Source: Kitasatospora gansuensis (GTDB lineage Bacteria; Actinomycetota; Actinomycetes; Streptomycetales; Streptomycetaceae). Taken from it: DNA of 64,000 nt. The notes under the pieces were generated by a model that searched no databases, was not told the origin of the DNA, and worked only from the letters and a program-made list of their open reading frames with translations. The translations under genes and the position numbers were made by a program. The stretch is from positions 248,001-312,000 of the forward strand of contig NZ_JACHJR010000001.1 in NCBI RefSeq assembly GCF_014203705.1, in the 5' to 3' direction. Positions 56,839-64,000 of this stretch are shown here, in pieces; position 1 is the first letter of the stretch; each line of letters begins with the position of its first letter.

Positions 56839-58385
56839 CCACCACCCTCGGCCGCCCCGTCTCCAGGCAGCGCTGGGTCGGCCTCGCCGTCCTGGTGCTG
56901 GCGGTGACCCTGGTCGCGCTCGACGCCACCGTCCTCTCCCTCGCCCTGCCCTCGATCAGCGAGACCCTCCACCCCAGCGGCACCCAGCTGCTCTGGATCG
57001 GCGACAGCTACTCCTTCGTGCTGGCCGGCCTGCTGGTCAGCATGGGCGCGCTCAGCGACCGGATCGGCCGCAAGAAGCTGCTGCTGCTCGGCTCCAGCGC
57101 CTTCGGGGCAGCCTCCCTGCTGGCCGCGTACGCGCCGAGCGCCGGCTGGCTGATCCTGGCCCGGGCCCTGCTTGGCGTCGCGGGCGCCACCATCATGCCG
57201 TCCACCCTCTCGCTGATCCGCAGCCTCTTCCCGGACGCCCGGGAGCGGGCCACCGCGATCGGCATCTGGGGCGCGGGCGCCACCGCCGGTGCCGCGCTCG
57301 GCCCGGTGGTCGGCGGCGTCCTTCTGGAGCACTTCTGGTGGGGCTCGGTCTTCCTGCTCAACCTGCCGATCCTGGCCCTGCTGCTGGTGCTCGGCGCCTG
57401 GCTGCTGCCGGAGTCCAAGGACCCGAACCCGGGCCGCTGGGACGTGCTCAGCGTGCTGCTCTCGATGACCGGTGTGATCGGCGTGGTGTACGCGATCAAG
57501 GAAGCCGCCGCGGGCGGGCTCGGCCACTGGCCGGTGCCGGTCGCCTTCGCGCTCGGCGCCACCGCGCTGACCGTCTTCGTCCGCCGCCAACTCCGGCTGC
57601 CCACCCCGCTGCTGGACGTCCGGCTGTTCACCGACCCCCGGTTCACCGCGGCGGTTCTCGGCTCGCTCGCCTCGCTGATCGGGCTGTCCGGCGTGATCTT
57701 CTTCATGTCGCAGTACCTCCAACTGGTGCGCGGGTACTCCCCGTTGACCGCCGGCTTGGCCGAACTCCCGGCCTTCGTCGGCGCGGTGGCCGGCGGTCTG
57801 CTGACCGCCCGGCTGGCCCGCCGCACCGGCGCCCGGGTCACCCTGGTCGGCGGCCTGCTGGTGATGGGCCTGGGCATCGCGGTGCTCGGCTGGGTCCAGC
57901 AGGACAGCAGCTACCTGGTGCTCGGCAGCTCCTTCCTGGCCGTCGGCACCGCCGAGGGCATCGTCTACACCCTCTCCGCCGACCTGGTCCTCACCGCCGC
58001 CCCCGCCGACAAGGCCGGTGCCGCCTCGGCCGTCTCCGAGACCGCCTACGAACTCGGCACCGCCCTCGGCATCGCCCTGGTCGGCTCGGTGGTCACCGCC
58101 ATCTACGCCGCCACCCTGGTCGCCCCGGCCGGCACCGACCCGGCCGTGGCCGCCCAGGCCGAGGAGTCCATCGGCAACGCGGTCGAGGCCGCCGGCACCC
58201 TGCCCGGCGAGCTCGGCGCCCAGCTCCTCACCGCCAGCCGCGACGCCTTCGTCCACGGCATGAACATCGCCGCCTTCATCGCGGCGGCCCTGCTGCTCTC
58301 CGCCGCCGCCTTCTCCTGGTACCTGCTGCGCCGCCGGGCCGGTGACGACGCGTCAGCGGAACAGCCGTCCGAGCTGGTCCACTGA
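56835..58385 (+). CDS. MFS drug:H+ antiporter, DHA2 (14-helix) family
   Basis: 516-aa efflux pump of the EmrB/SmvA type. VTLVALDATVLSLALPSISE, QLLWIGDSYSFVLAGLLVSM, GALSDRIGRKKLLLLGSSAF (motif A), RALLGVAGATIMPSTLSLIR (motif B), WGAGATAGAALGPVVGGVLL (motif C) and the long C-terminal set of helices. The ALDATVLSLALPSI start is typical of SmvA/QacA-like pumps for quaternary ammonium and other cationic drugs, though the substrate is inference. Coupled to the upstream TetR gene. Confidence 0.92.
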   Translation: MTTTLGRPVSRQRWVGLAVLVLAVTLVALDATVLSLALPSISETLHPSGTQLLWIGDSYSFVLAGLLVSMGALSDRIGRKKLLLLGSSAFGAASLLAAYAPSAGWLILARALLGVAGATIMPSTLSLIRSLFPDARERATAIGIWGAGATAGAALGPVVGGVLLEHFWWGSVFLLNLPILALLLVLGAWLLPESKDPNPGRWDVLSVLLSMTGVIGVVYAIKEAAAGGLGHWPVPVAFALGATALTVFVRRQLRLPTPLLDVRLFTDPRFTAAVLGSLASLIGLSGVIFFMSQYLQLVRGYSPLTAGLAELPAFVGAVAGGLLTARLARRTGARVTLVGGLLVMGLGIAVLGWVQQDSSYLVLGSSFLAVGTAEGIVYTLSADLVLTAAPADKAGAASAVSETAYELGTALGIALVGSVVTAIYAATLVAPAGTDPAVAAQAEESIGNAVEAAGTLPGELGAQLLTASRDAFVHGMNIAAFIAAALLLSAAAFSWYLLRRRAGDDASAEQPSELVH

Positions 58386-58425
58386 CCTCTCCCCGCCGAC
58401 CTGGCCACCCGTCAGGTGGGTTACG

Positions 58426-58462
58426 GTGCCGGGGTGTCGAGCACCGCACGACACCCCGGCAC
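58426..58462 (+). terminator. 14-bp stem hairpin after the DHA2 pump
   Basis: GTGCCGGGGTGTCG pairs perfectly with CGACACCCCGGCAC around a 9-base loop, between the MFS stop and the next hydrolase start. Confidence 0.65.
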
Positions 58463-58496
58463 CACCCGATCGGTACGAACGCAGGAGGGGCCTCCC

Positions 58497-59336
58497 ATGC
58501 CCGAACTGGAACTCTCGGCGGGCACCGTCGACTACCAGGACACCGGCGGCGACGGCCCGGTCGTCGTCCTGCTGCACGGCGTCGCCATGGACGGTTCGCT
58601 CTGGCGCCACGTCGTCGCCGGGCTCCGGGACGACTACCGCTGCGTCGTCCCCACCCTCCCGCTCGGCGGCCACCGCCGGCCGATGCACCCGGACGCCGAC
58701 CTGTCGATCCTCGGCGTCGCCCGGCTGGTGGCCGAGTTCCTCGACCGGCTCGACCTGCACGACGTCACGCTGGTGCTCAACGACTGGGGCGGCGCCCAGA
58801 GCCTGGTCGCCGACGGCCGCACCACCCGCATCGGCCGGCTCGTCCTCACCTCCTGCGAAGCCTTCGACAACTACCCACCCGGCCTCCCCGGCCGCAACCT
58901 GGTCACCTCCGCCAGACTCCCCGGCGGCCTGGCCCTCGCCTTCCACCTGCTCCGCCTGAAGCCCGCCCGCCGACTCCCGGTGACCTGGGGCTGGATGACC
59001 AAACGCCCGGTCCCGCCCGAGATCATGGACGCCTGGTTCCGCCCCCTGATCAGCTCCCCCGAGATCCGCCGCGACCTCCGCAAGTACGTCCTCAGCACCC
59101 CACCCAAGCCCGAACTCCTCGCCTGGACCGAAGCCCTCCGCACCTTCGACCGCCCCACCCTGATCGCCTGGGCCACCGAGGACCGCGTCATGCCCGTGTC
59201 CCACGCCCACCGCCTGGCCGAACTCCTGCCACAGGCCACACTCGTCGAGATCCCCGACAGCTACACCCTCATCCCGGAGGACCAGCCCGCCGTCCTCACA
59301 ACCCACCTGCGGGCCTTCCTCGAGGCGCAGCGATGA
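58497..59336 (+). CDS. Haloalkane-dehalogenase/epoxide-hydrolase-like alpha/beta hydrolase
   Basis: 279 aa. VVVLLHGVAMDGSLWRHVVA (oxyanion HG), and the nucleophile elbow is LVLNDWGGAQS, with Asp rather than Ser, as in haloalkane dehalogenases and epoxide hydrolases. Cap region WGWMTKRPVPPEIMDAWF. The acid is in IAWATEDRVMPVSHAHRLAE. The segment that normally holds the catalytic His (…GH(F/S)-x-x-E-(D/N)-x-P) reads IPDSYTLIPEDQP, without His. ATG at 58497 has GGAGGGG upstream. Its stop overlaps the next gene's start. Confidence 0.85.
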   Translation: MPELELSAGTVDYQDTGGDGPVVVLLHGVAMDGSLWRHVVAGLRDDYRCVVPTLPLGGHRRPMHPDADLSILGVARLVAEFLDRLDLHDVTLVLNDWGGAQSLVADGRTTRIGRLVLTSCEAFDNYPPGLPGRNLVTSARLPGGLALAFHLLRLKPARRLPVTWGWMTKRPVPPEIMDAWFRPLISSPEIRRDLRKYVLSTPPKPELLAWTEALRTFDRPTLIAWATEDRVMPVSHAHRLAELLPQATLVEIPDSYTLIPEDQPAVLTTHLRAFLEAQR

Positions 59337-59614
59337 ACGACGGCCTGCCCGACGGCTGGACGATCGAGCGAGTGCGCACCGCATCACGCGACGCCGAGGC
59401 CGAACTGCTGCCCCTCGAACGCCTCGTCGTGCTCGAGGAGCACGGCCACCCGGACTACACCCCGCTCCGGCCCGACCTCATCCTCTCCTTCCACGGCCTC
59501 TGCCTCGTCCGGTCCGACGACGACTGGTACATGGGCGACCTCGACACCGACGGCTCCATCGTCTGCTGGTCCTCCTACGGCACCGACCTGGGCGAAGCCA
59601 TCCGGGGCCTGTGA
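59333..59614 (+). CDS. Hypothetical protein, 93 aa, coupled to the hydrolase
   Basis: Starts at ATGA (59333-59336), overlapping the hydrolase stop, so it is translationally coupled. Small acidic protein: ELLPLERLVVLEEHGHPDYT, LILSFHGLCLVRSDDDWYMG, DLDTDGSIVCWSSYGTDLGE AIRGL (ends GEAIRGL). The layout resembles small beta-strand proteins of unknown function common in streptomycetes. No family assigned. Confidence 0.7.
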   Translation: MNDGLPDGWTIERVRTASRDAEAELLPLERLVVLEEHGHPDYTPLRPDLILSFHGLCLVRSDDDWYMGDLDTDGSIVCWSSYGTDLGEAIRGL

Positions 59615-59730
59615 CGCTCACCCGCCCGCACCTGCCCGACCGTCAGGTCCGGCCTCTCGCCGGGCCTGCCGGTCCAGACAGGGGAAAATCCAGGGGCCCG
59701 GGCGGCCGCGCGCTGCTACGGTCGGGCGCT

Positions 59731-60234
59731 ATGAGCTGGCTCCCCGATAACTTCGTCCATCCCGTCCTGGTACCGCTGCCGGGCGGTGGTCATCACCTGC
59801 GGCCGATCCGGGAGGCGGACACCCCGCTCGACTATCCGGCTGTGATGGGTTCGCGCGAGCGGCTGTGGACCATCTTCGGCCCGGCCTGGGGCTGGCCCGC
59901 GGCCACCATGACCTACGAGGCCGACCAGGCCGACCTGTTGCGGCACGAGAAGGAGATCGCCGCACACCAGTCCTTCAACTACGCGCTGCTCGACGCGGCG
60001 GAGACCGCTCTGCTCGGCTGCGTCTACATCGACCCACCGGAGAAGGCCGGCGCGGACGGCGAGATCTCCTGGTGGGTGGTGGACGAGCTGGTGGACAGCA
60101 AGGTCGAGCAGGCCCTCGACGAGCTGGTGCCGCGGTGGATCGCCGCCGACTGGCCGTTCGAGCAGCCGCGCTTCCTCGGCCGCGAGATCTCCTGGTCGGA
60201 CTGGCTCGCCCTGCCGGAGCACCCCGACGCGTGA
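59731..60234 (+). CDS. GNAT-like N-acetyltransferase
   Basis: 167 aa. LVPLPGGGHHLRPIREADTP matches the opening of RimJ/RimL-like GNATs, and ALLGCVYIDPPEKAGADGEI then SWWVVDELVDSKVEQALDEL cover motif A. The usual acetyl-CoA loop (Q/R-x-x-G-x-G/A) is not evident at this position (VDSKVEQ), so cofactor use is uncertain. ATG at 59731; TACGGT (59716-59721) nearby suggests a leaderless or short-leader transcript. Confidence 0.75.
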   Translation: MSWLPDNFVHPVLVPLPGGGHHLRPIREADTPLDYPAVMGSRERLWTIFGPAWGWPAATMTYEADQADLLRHEKEIAAHQSFNYALLDAAETALLGCVYIDPPEKAGADGEISWWVVDELVDSKVEQALDELVPRWIAADWPFEQPRFLGREISWSDWLALPEHPDA

Positions 60235-60299
60235 GCGGCGCCACCCCACCGACATGACGGACGCGCAGCGGGTCTACGCCGTCGTCGGCGCGGCCATCG

Positions 60300-61595
60300 T
60301 CAGAAACCGAAGGAGTTGTGCGGTTCGGGGTCGGTGCGGAACATCCGCGCCAGCTGCCCGATCGCACCGTCGGTGTGCGGCGTGAGGTGGCCCGCGTACG
60401 CCAGGTCGTGTGCCGACCCGCCGCCGAAGTAGAGCGAACTGAGCGCCGGGACCGTGACGGTGAGGTCCGCCGCCTGGTCGGTGGCAACGCACGTGACCTC
60501 GGCACCGTCCGCGCGGAGCAGCCAAGTCCCGTTGTTCGCCGGGCACATCAGGTCGCCGTCGACGGTGAACACCAAGCTGCCCGCCGTGTCGTACGCACGC
60601 TGCGCCAGGGCCAGCGGTACGTCGAGCAGGCGCGCCCACAGGTTGTCCGACTGGCGGGTGATCCGCATCGCGCGTGGGTTCGCGAGCATCCACCGCAGCG
60701 GTTCGTCGCGCGGGCGACCGGGTGCCACGATCGTCCTGGTGAGGTCGAAGTCGACCAGCAGGGTCCACAGGGCGCGGTAGGCCGCCGGGCAGGTCGCCTC
60801 CAGCGCATCGACGACGAGCGTCCCCGCGGTGTCCGCGGTCGGGGACCACGGCAGGCGGAAGTTCGCCAGGCCGTCCACGTCGCCGTGCTCGTCACGGTGC
60901 ATCAGGTACCGCAGCGGTCCCCGCGTACCGTCCGCGTCGTCGGACAGCTCGTCCCAGTGCCCGGGCAGAGGGGAGAGCTCGCCGACGCGGCGGGCCCGCA
61001 CCTTCGCGTGCACCTCGGGCCAGAACCGCTTCGCCTGCGCGGCGTCGACGAGTTCCAGTGCTCCCGGGTCGGGCGCCGCCGGGAGGAGGGCGGCCTTGTG
61101 GCGGTCCAGTTCCCAGCGTGCCCGGTACGTCGCGGGCGAGAACCCGTACCGGCCGTAGATGCTGCCCTCGCTCGCGCTGAGCATCGCCAACGGCTCGCCC
61201 CGTTTTAGGGCCGCGTCGAACATGGCTTGCATCATCCCGCGCAGGTGGCCGCGTCGGCGGTGGGTGGCGGTGACGGCGGTGGAGGTGACACCGGCGGTCC
61301 TGACCGTCTCCCCGCCGGGGACCGTCACCTCGAACGAGAGGGTGGCCGACGCACCGACACACGCGCCGTCGACGAAGGCCGCGATCGGGTGGAACCGGTC
61401 GTTCCGGCCGTCCGTCTCCGCCCACTCCTCGATCTGCTCGGTGGTCGCCGGGGTGGGCTGCGGGGGCCACGGCTCCGGCCCGCCGTGCCAGGCGGCGTCG
61501 GCCGGCTCCCACTGCGGCAGCCCGTTCACGTAGGGCAGCACCCGGTAGTAGGCGTCCATCTCTTCTCGCCGTGGCGGGCGGATCTGAGTAACCAT
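60300..61595 (-). CDS. Eis-like GNAT N-acetyltransferase with SCP2 domain
   Basis: 431-aa protein with the three-part Eis architecture: N-terminal GNAT (GVTSTAVTATHRRRGHLRGM acetyl-CoA loop, SASEGSIYGRYGFSPATYRA with the catalytic-Tyr region), a second GNAT-like domain (LWTLLVDFDLTRTIVAPGRP) and a C-terminal sterol-carrier-like domain (DNLWARLLDVPLALAQRAYD, LTVTVPALSSLYFGGGSAHD). It ends in F, as does mycobacterial Eis, whose terminal carboxylate is catalytic. Eis enzymes acetylate aminoglycosides or peptides at several amines. ATG at 61595. Slightly longer than the mycobacterial enzyme. Confidence 0.9.
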   Translation of the reverse strand: MVTQIRPPRREEMDAYYRVLPYVNGLPQWEPADAAWHGGPEPWPPQPTPATTEQIEEWAETDGRNDRFHPIAAFVDGACVGASATLSFEVTVPGGETVRTAGVTSTAVTATHRRRGHLRGMMQAMFDAALKRGEPLAMLSASEGSIYGRYGFSPATYRARWELDRHKAALLPAAPDPGALELVDAAQAKRFWPEVHAKVRARRVGELSPLPGHWDELSDDADGTRGPLRYLMHRDEHGDVDGLANFRLPWSPTADTAGTLVVDALEATCPAAYRALWTLLVDFDLTRTIVAPGRPRDEPLRWMLANPRAMRITRQSDNLWARLLDVPLALAQRAYDTAGSLVFTVDGDLMCPANNGTWLLRADGAEVTCVATDQAADLTVTVPALSSLYFGGGSAHDLAYAGHLTPHTDGAIGQLARMFRTDPEPHNSFGF

Positions 61596-61955
61596 CAGAT
61601 CATTGCACCCGCCACGGCCGCCCACGGGCAACCGATATATCCACGGCGCCCGCCCCGGCCGGATTTCCCTCCTTTCGGGCCGTCCGGTCCACCGGCGAAT
61701 CGGGGACGGCACGCCTTCCGGTCGCCACATCGCCCAGGGATCAGCCGCATTACTTCATCGTGCTCGGGATTCCCGTCGGGGCGAGGAACCGGGGAAACCC
61801 TCTCCCGGAATCTGGGGCGCCCTGCTCGTCTGGCTGCTGGCCGTCGGCCACGGTCTCGGCTACCTGTGACCGGCTGACGCCCGAAAGCCGTCGGTGACGA
61901 ACCGTGCGGCCGGCCGCACGGTCCACTCACAGCTGATCGCCCGTCAGCCGCCGCC
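61596..61955. other. Gap between the Eis-like and SpoIIE genes
   Basis: No supported gene. A plus-strand open stretch ends in a hydrophobic segment (GALLVWLLAVGHGLGYL, stop 61869) but has no credible start or ribosome site. TGCAAT upstream of the Eis ATG (minus) could be a -10. Confidence 0.35.
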
Positions 61956-64000
61956 TCACCGGTAGCGGTAGTCGAGCTCCATCTCCGCCCAGACCACCTT
62001 GCCGTCCTTGGTCTGCCGGGTGCCCCAGCGGTGGGCCAGTTCGCTCACCAGGTGCATGCCGCGGCCGCCCTCGTCCTCCTCGGCGGAGGCCCGCAGGCGG
62101 GGGGCCTGGTTGCCGGAGTCGGCCACCTCGACGGTGAGCGTGCGGTCGCGGAACAGGCGCAGCCGGCGCGGTGCGTCGGCGTGCAGCAGGGCGTTCGTGA
62201 CGAGTTCGCTGACCAGGAGTTCGGCGAAGTCGGAGAGAGCGGTGAGCCCCCACTCCTCCAGGGTCTTGCGGGTGAAGCGGCGGGCGCGGCTGGGGGCCGG
62301 GCCTTCGCCGTCGAGTTCCAGGGTGGCGATCCGGTCGGCGGGGATGGGGAGTGCGCGGGCCATGATCATCGCGATGTCGTCCTCGGTACCGTCCCGGACC
62401 AGGGCGGCGAGCACCGCGTCGCAGCTCTCCTCCAGCGTCCGGCCGTGCCCGGCCAGGGTCTGGGCCAGCACGCCGATGCCGTGGTCGATGTCCTCGCCCC
62501 GGCGTTCCACCAGGCCGTCGGTGTAGAGGGCCAGCAGGCTGCCCTCGCGCAGGGTGAACTCGGTGCTCTCGAAGGTCACGCCGCCCACTCCGAGCGGGAC
62601 GCCCGGCGGCAGTACCAGCGCCCGGGAGGTGCCGTCCGGGGCGACCCGGACCGGCGGCAGGTGGCCGGCCGAGGCGATCGTGCAGGTGCCGTCCACCGGG
62701 TCGTAGACCGCGCAGATACAGGTGGCGAACTGGCCCTCGCCGATGCCCATCGCGGTCTCGTCCAGCCGGGTCAGCACCTGGTCCGGCGGCATGTCCAGGG
62801 TGGCCAGGGTCCGTGCCACGGTGCGCAGTTGACCCATCGTCGCGGCGGCCCGGATGCCGTGACCCATCACGTCGCCGACCACCAGCGCGACCCGTCCGCA
62901 GGACAGCGGCACCACGTCGAACCAGTCCCCGCCGACCTCGCTCACCACGCTGCTCGGCAGGTACCGGTAGGCGATCTCCAGGCCGATGGTGCGGTGGATC
63001 TCCTGCGGCAGCAGGCTGCGCTGCAGGGTGAGCGCGGTCTCCCGCTCGCGCCGGTAGAGCCGGGCGTTGTCGAGGGCGATCGCGGTCCTGGCGACCAGTT
63101 CCTCGGCCAGCGCCACGTCGGCCGCGGTGAACGGCTCGGGGTTGCGCATCCGGACGAACTCCGAGCCGCCGAGCACCATGCCGCGGGCCAGGATCGGCAC
63201 CATCAGGTAGGAGTGGATGCCCGCCTTGACGCCGGGCCCGACCCGGGACTGCTCGTTCACCAGCGCGGCCAGCACCTGCTCGTCCACGTGCGGCCGCAGC
63301 AGCGGGCGCCCGCTGCGCAGGCACTCGGTGTAGACCCGCTTCGAGTCGTACTCCGAGGTGGCCCCGACCGCGTCGGCCGCGATGGTCATGCCCGACTCGT
63401 ACGCCTCGCCGACCGCCACCGCGCGCAGCATGACGCCCCGGTCCGGCTGGAGGTATGACGGTTCCTCACCTCGGAGCACCGGCTCCAGCAGGTCCACCGT
63501 GGCGAAGTCGGCGAATCTCGGGATCACCGCCTCGACCAGTTCCTCGGCGGTGCGCTGCAGGTCGAGCGTGGTGCCGATCCTGGCGGTGGCCTCGGCCAGC
63601 AGGGCCAGCCGCTCCTGGGCCCGGGAGGCCCGGGCCTCGGCCTGGAACCGTTCGGTCACGTCGATGATCGAGGAGCTCACCCCGAGCACCCGGCCGGTGG
63701 AGTCCTCCAGCCGGAAGTACGAGGCGGACCAGGCGCGCTCCCGGCGCGGGTCGCCGGGGGTGCGGCCGTGCGAGCGGGCGTCCACCACGGGCTGGCCGGT
63801 GGCCAGCACCTGGCGCATCACCGCCTCGATCTCCGCGCTGTTGATGCCGGGCAGGATGGCGCTGATCCGCCGTCCGAGGTGCTCGGCCACGGTCAGGCCG
63901 TTGATCCGGGCCAGCGCGTCGTTCAGCCGGACGTAGCGCAGCTCGGTGTCGTACACCGCCATGCCGATCGGCGACTGGGTGAAGATCCCGTCCAGCACCG
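61956..64000 (-). CDS. SpoIIE-type protein phosphatase with PAS, GAF and anti-sigma kinase domains (5' part outside window)
   Basis: Multi-domain stress or anti-sigma regulator; 681 residues visible and still open at the right edge. Domains in order: PAS (GIFTQSPIGMAVYDTELRYV), GAF (about residues 150-320, with VMLRAVAVGEAYESGMTIAA and AGIHSYLMVPILARGMVLGG), PP2C/SpoIIE (LTLQRSLLPQEIHRTIGLEI, VSEVGGDWFDVVPLSCGRVA, LVVGDVMGHGIRAAATMGQL, ALYTDGLVERRGEDIDHGIG, GTEDDIAMIMARAL) and a C-terminal HATPase_c (LLVSELVTNALLHADAPRRL, GRGMHLVSELAHRWG). Metal-binding Asp residues of the phosphatase and the N-box of the kinase are intact. Such proteins switch partner anti-sigma factors in actinomycetes. Confidence 0.93.
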   Translation of the reverse strand, partial: VLDGIFTQSPIGMAVYDTELRYVRLNDALARINGLTVAEHLGRRISAILPGINSAEIEAVMRQVLATGQPVVDARSHGRTPGDPRRERAWSASYFRLEDSTGRVLGVSSSIIDVTERFQAEARASRAQERLALLAEATARIGTTLDLQRTAEELVEAVIPRFADFATVDLLEPVLRGEEPSYLQPDRGVMLRAVAVGEAYESGMTIAADAVGATSEYDSKRVYTECLRSGRPLLRPHVDEQVLAALVNEQSRVGPGVKAGIHSYLMVPILARGMVLGGSEFVRMRNPEPFTAADVALAEELVARTAIALDNARLYRRERETALTLQRSLLPQEIHRTIGLEIAYRYLPSSVVSEVGGDWFDVVPLSCGRVALVVGDVMGHGIRAAATMGQLRTVARTLATLDMPPDQVLTRLDETAMGIGEGQFATCICAVYDPVDGTCTIASAGHLPPVRVAPDGTSRALVLPPGVPLGVGGVTFESTEFTLREGSLLALYTDGLVERRGEDIDHGIGVLAQTLAGHGRTLEESCDAVLAALVRDGTEDDIAMIMARALPIPADRIATLELDGEGPAPSRARRFTRKTLEEWGLTALSDFAELLVSELVTNALLHADAPRRLRLFRDRTLTVEVADSGNQAPRLRASAEEDEGGRGMHLVSELAHRWGTRQTKDGKVVWAEMELDYRYR

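Noticed and set aside
61603..61869. An 88-codon plus-strand ORF with a hydrophobic end
   Set aside because: TTG start without a ribosome site and a composition unlike a real protein for most of its length.
1..64000. tRNA, rRNA, riboswitch, CRISPR array, attachment site or replication origin
   Set aside because: None was recognised by eye on either strand; a covariance-model scan would be needed to exclude small RNAs.

Overview
This window looks like chromosomal DNA of a Streptomycetaceae actinomycete (Streptomyces or Kitasatospora type). The evidence is the very high GC content with strong third-position GC, many GTG starts, SigA-like TANNNT promoters that abut start codons, and family content typical of the group: an XRE/DUF397 pair, a SepF paralogue, a SpoIIE-type phosphatase, a Tat-exported sulfatase, a TIGR04222 membrane protein and a giant NB-ARC/TPR protein. 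I saw no rRNA, tRNA, CRISPR array or origin. All identifications come from reading the sequence; no database search was run.

Layout. 1-3.2 kb: a cellulose-synthase-like GT2 and an acyltransferase-3 protein behind a DasR-like palindrome, then a GNAT enzyme. 3.4-8.1 kb: a secreted GH25 muramidase, then a sulfatase/esterase operon divergent from a PadR regulator. 8.1-11.0 kb: a scrapyard holding an IS110 relic, a SMI1/KNR4 protein, a frameshifted gene, a fragment of a second GH25 gene, a sugar O-acetyltransferase and an IS701-like relic. 11.0-15.9 kb: a possible small metabolic locus with an HxE-type Fe(II)/2-oxoglutarate oxygenase, an unknown 376-aa partner, a LysR regulator, a divergent inositol-monophosphatase-like protein and an F420-type reductase. 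15.9-26.9 kb: single-gene metabolic and regulatory units, ending with a hydrolase behind an apparent leader-peptide attenuator and a macrolide-type glycosyltransferase. 27.2-28.6 kb: a 470-bp IS630 deletion derivative inserted into the 3' end of a TIGR04222 gene. 28.8-35.7 kb: a Uma2 nuclease and a 1698-aa NB-ARC/TPR (NLR-like) protein, convergent and overlapping with a small protein that has a helical N-terminal domain and a beta-repeat tail. This is the best candidate here for an undescribed or little-described signalling or defence module. 35.7-46.4 kb: spermidine-synthase-like protein, hydrolase/TetR, a secreted discoidin-domain hydrolase, membrane proteins, a TOBE regulator with GDPD, and a ROK regulator divergent from an MFS permease. 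46.5-53.4 kb: XRE/DUF397, endonuclease IV, a quinone-oxidoreductase/MarR pair with twin operators, DinB, hydrolase, VTT-domain protein and SepF paralogue. 53.4-64 kb: two regulator/MFS efflux pairs, a dehalogenase-like hydrolase, GNAT and Eis-like acetyltransferases, and a SpoIIE-type phosphatase that runs off the right edge.

Regulation is unusually legible. Several divergent or upstream gaps hold perfect inverted repeats that pair naturally with the adjacent regulator (LysR, TetR twice, MarR, ROK). Convergent or tandem gene ends carry long GC-rich hairpins.
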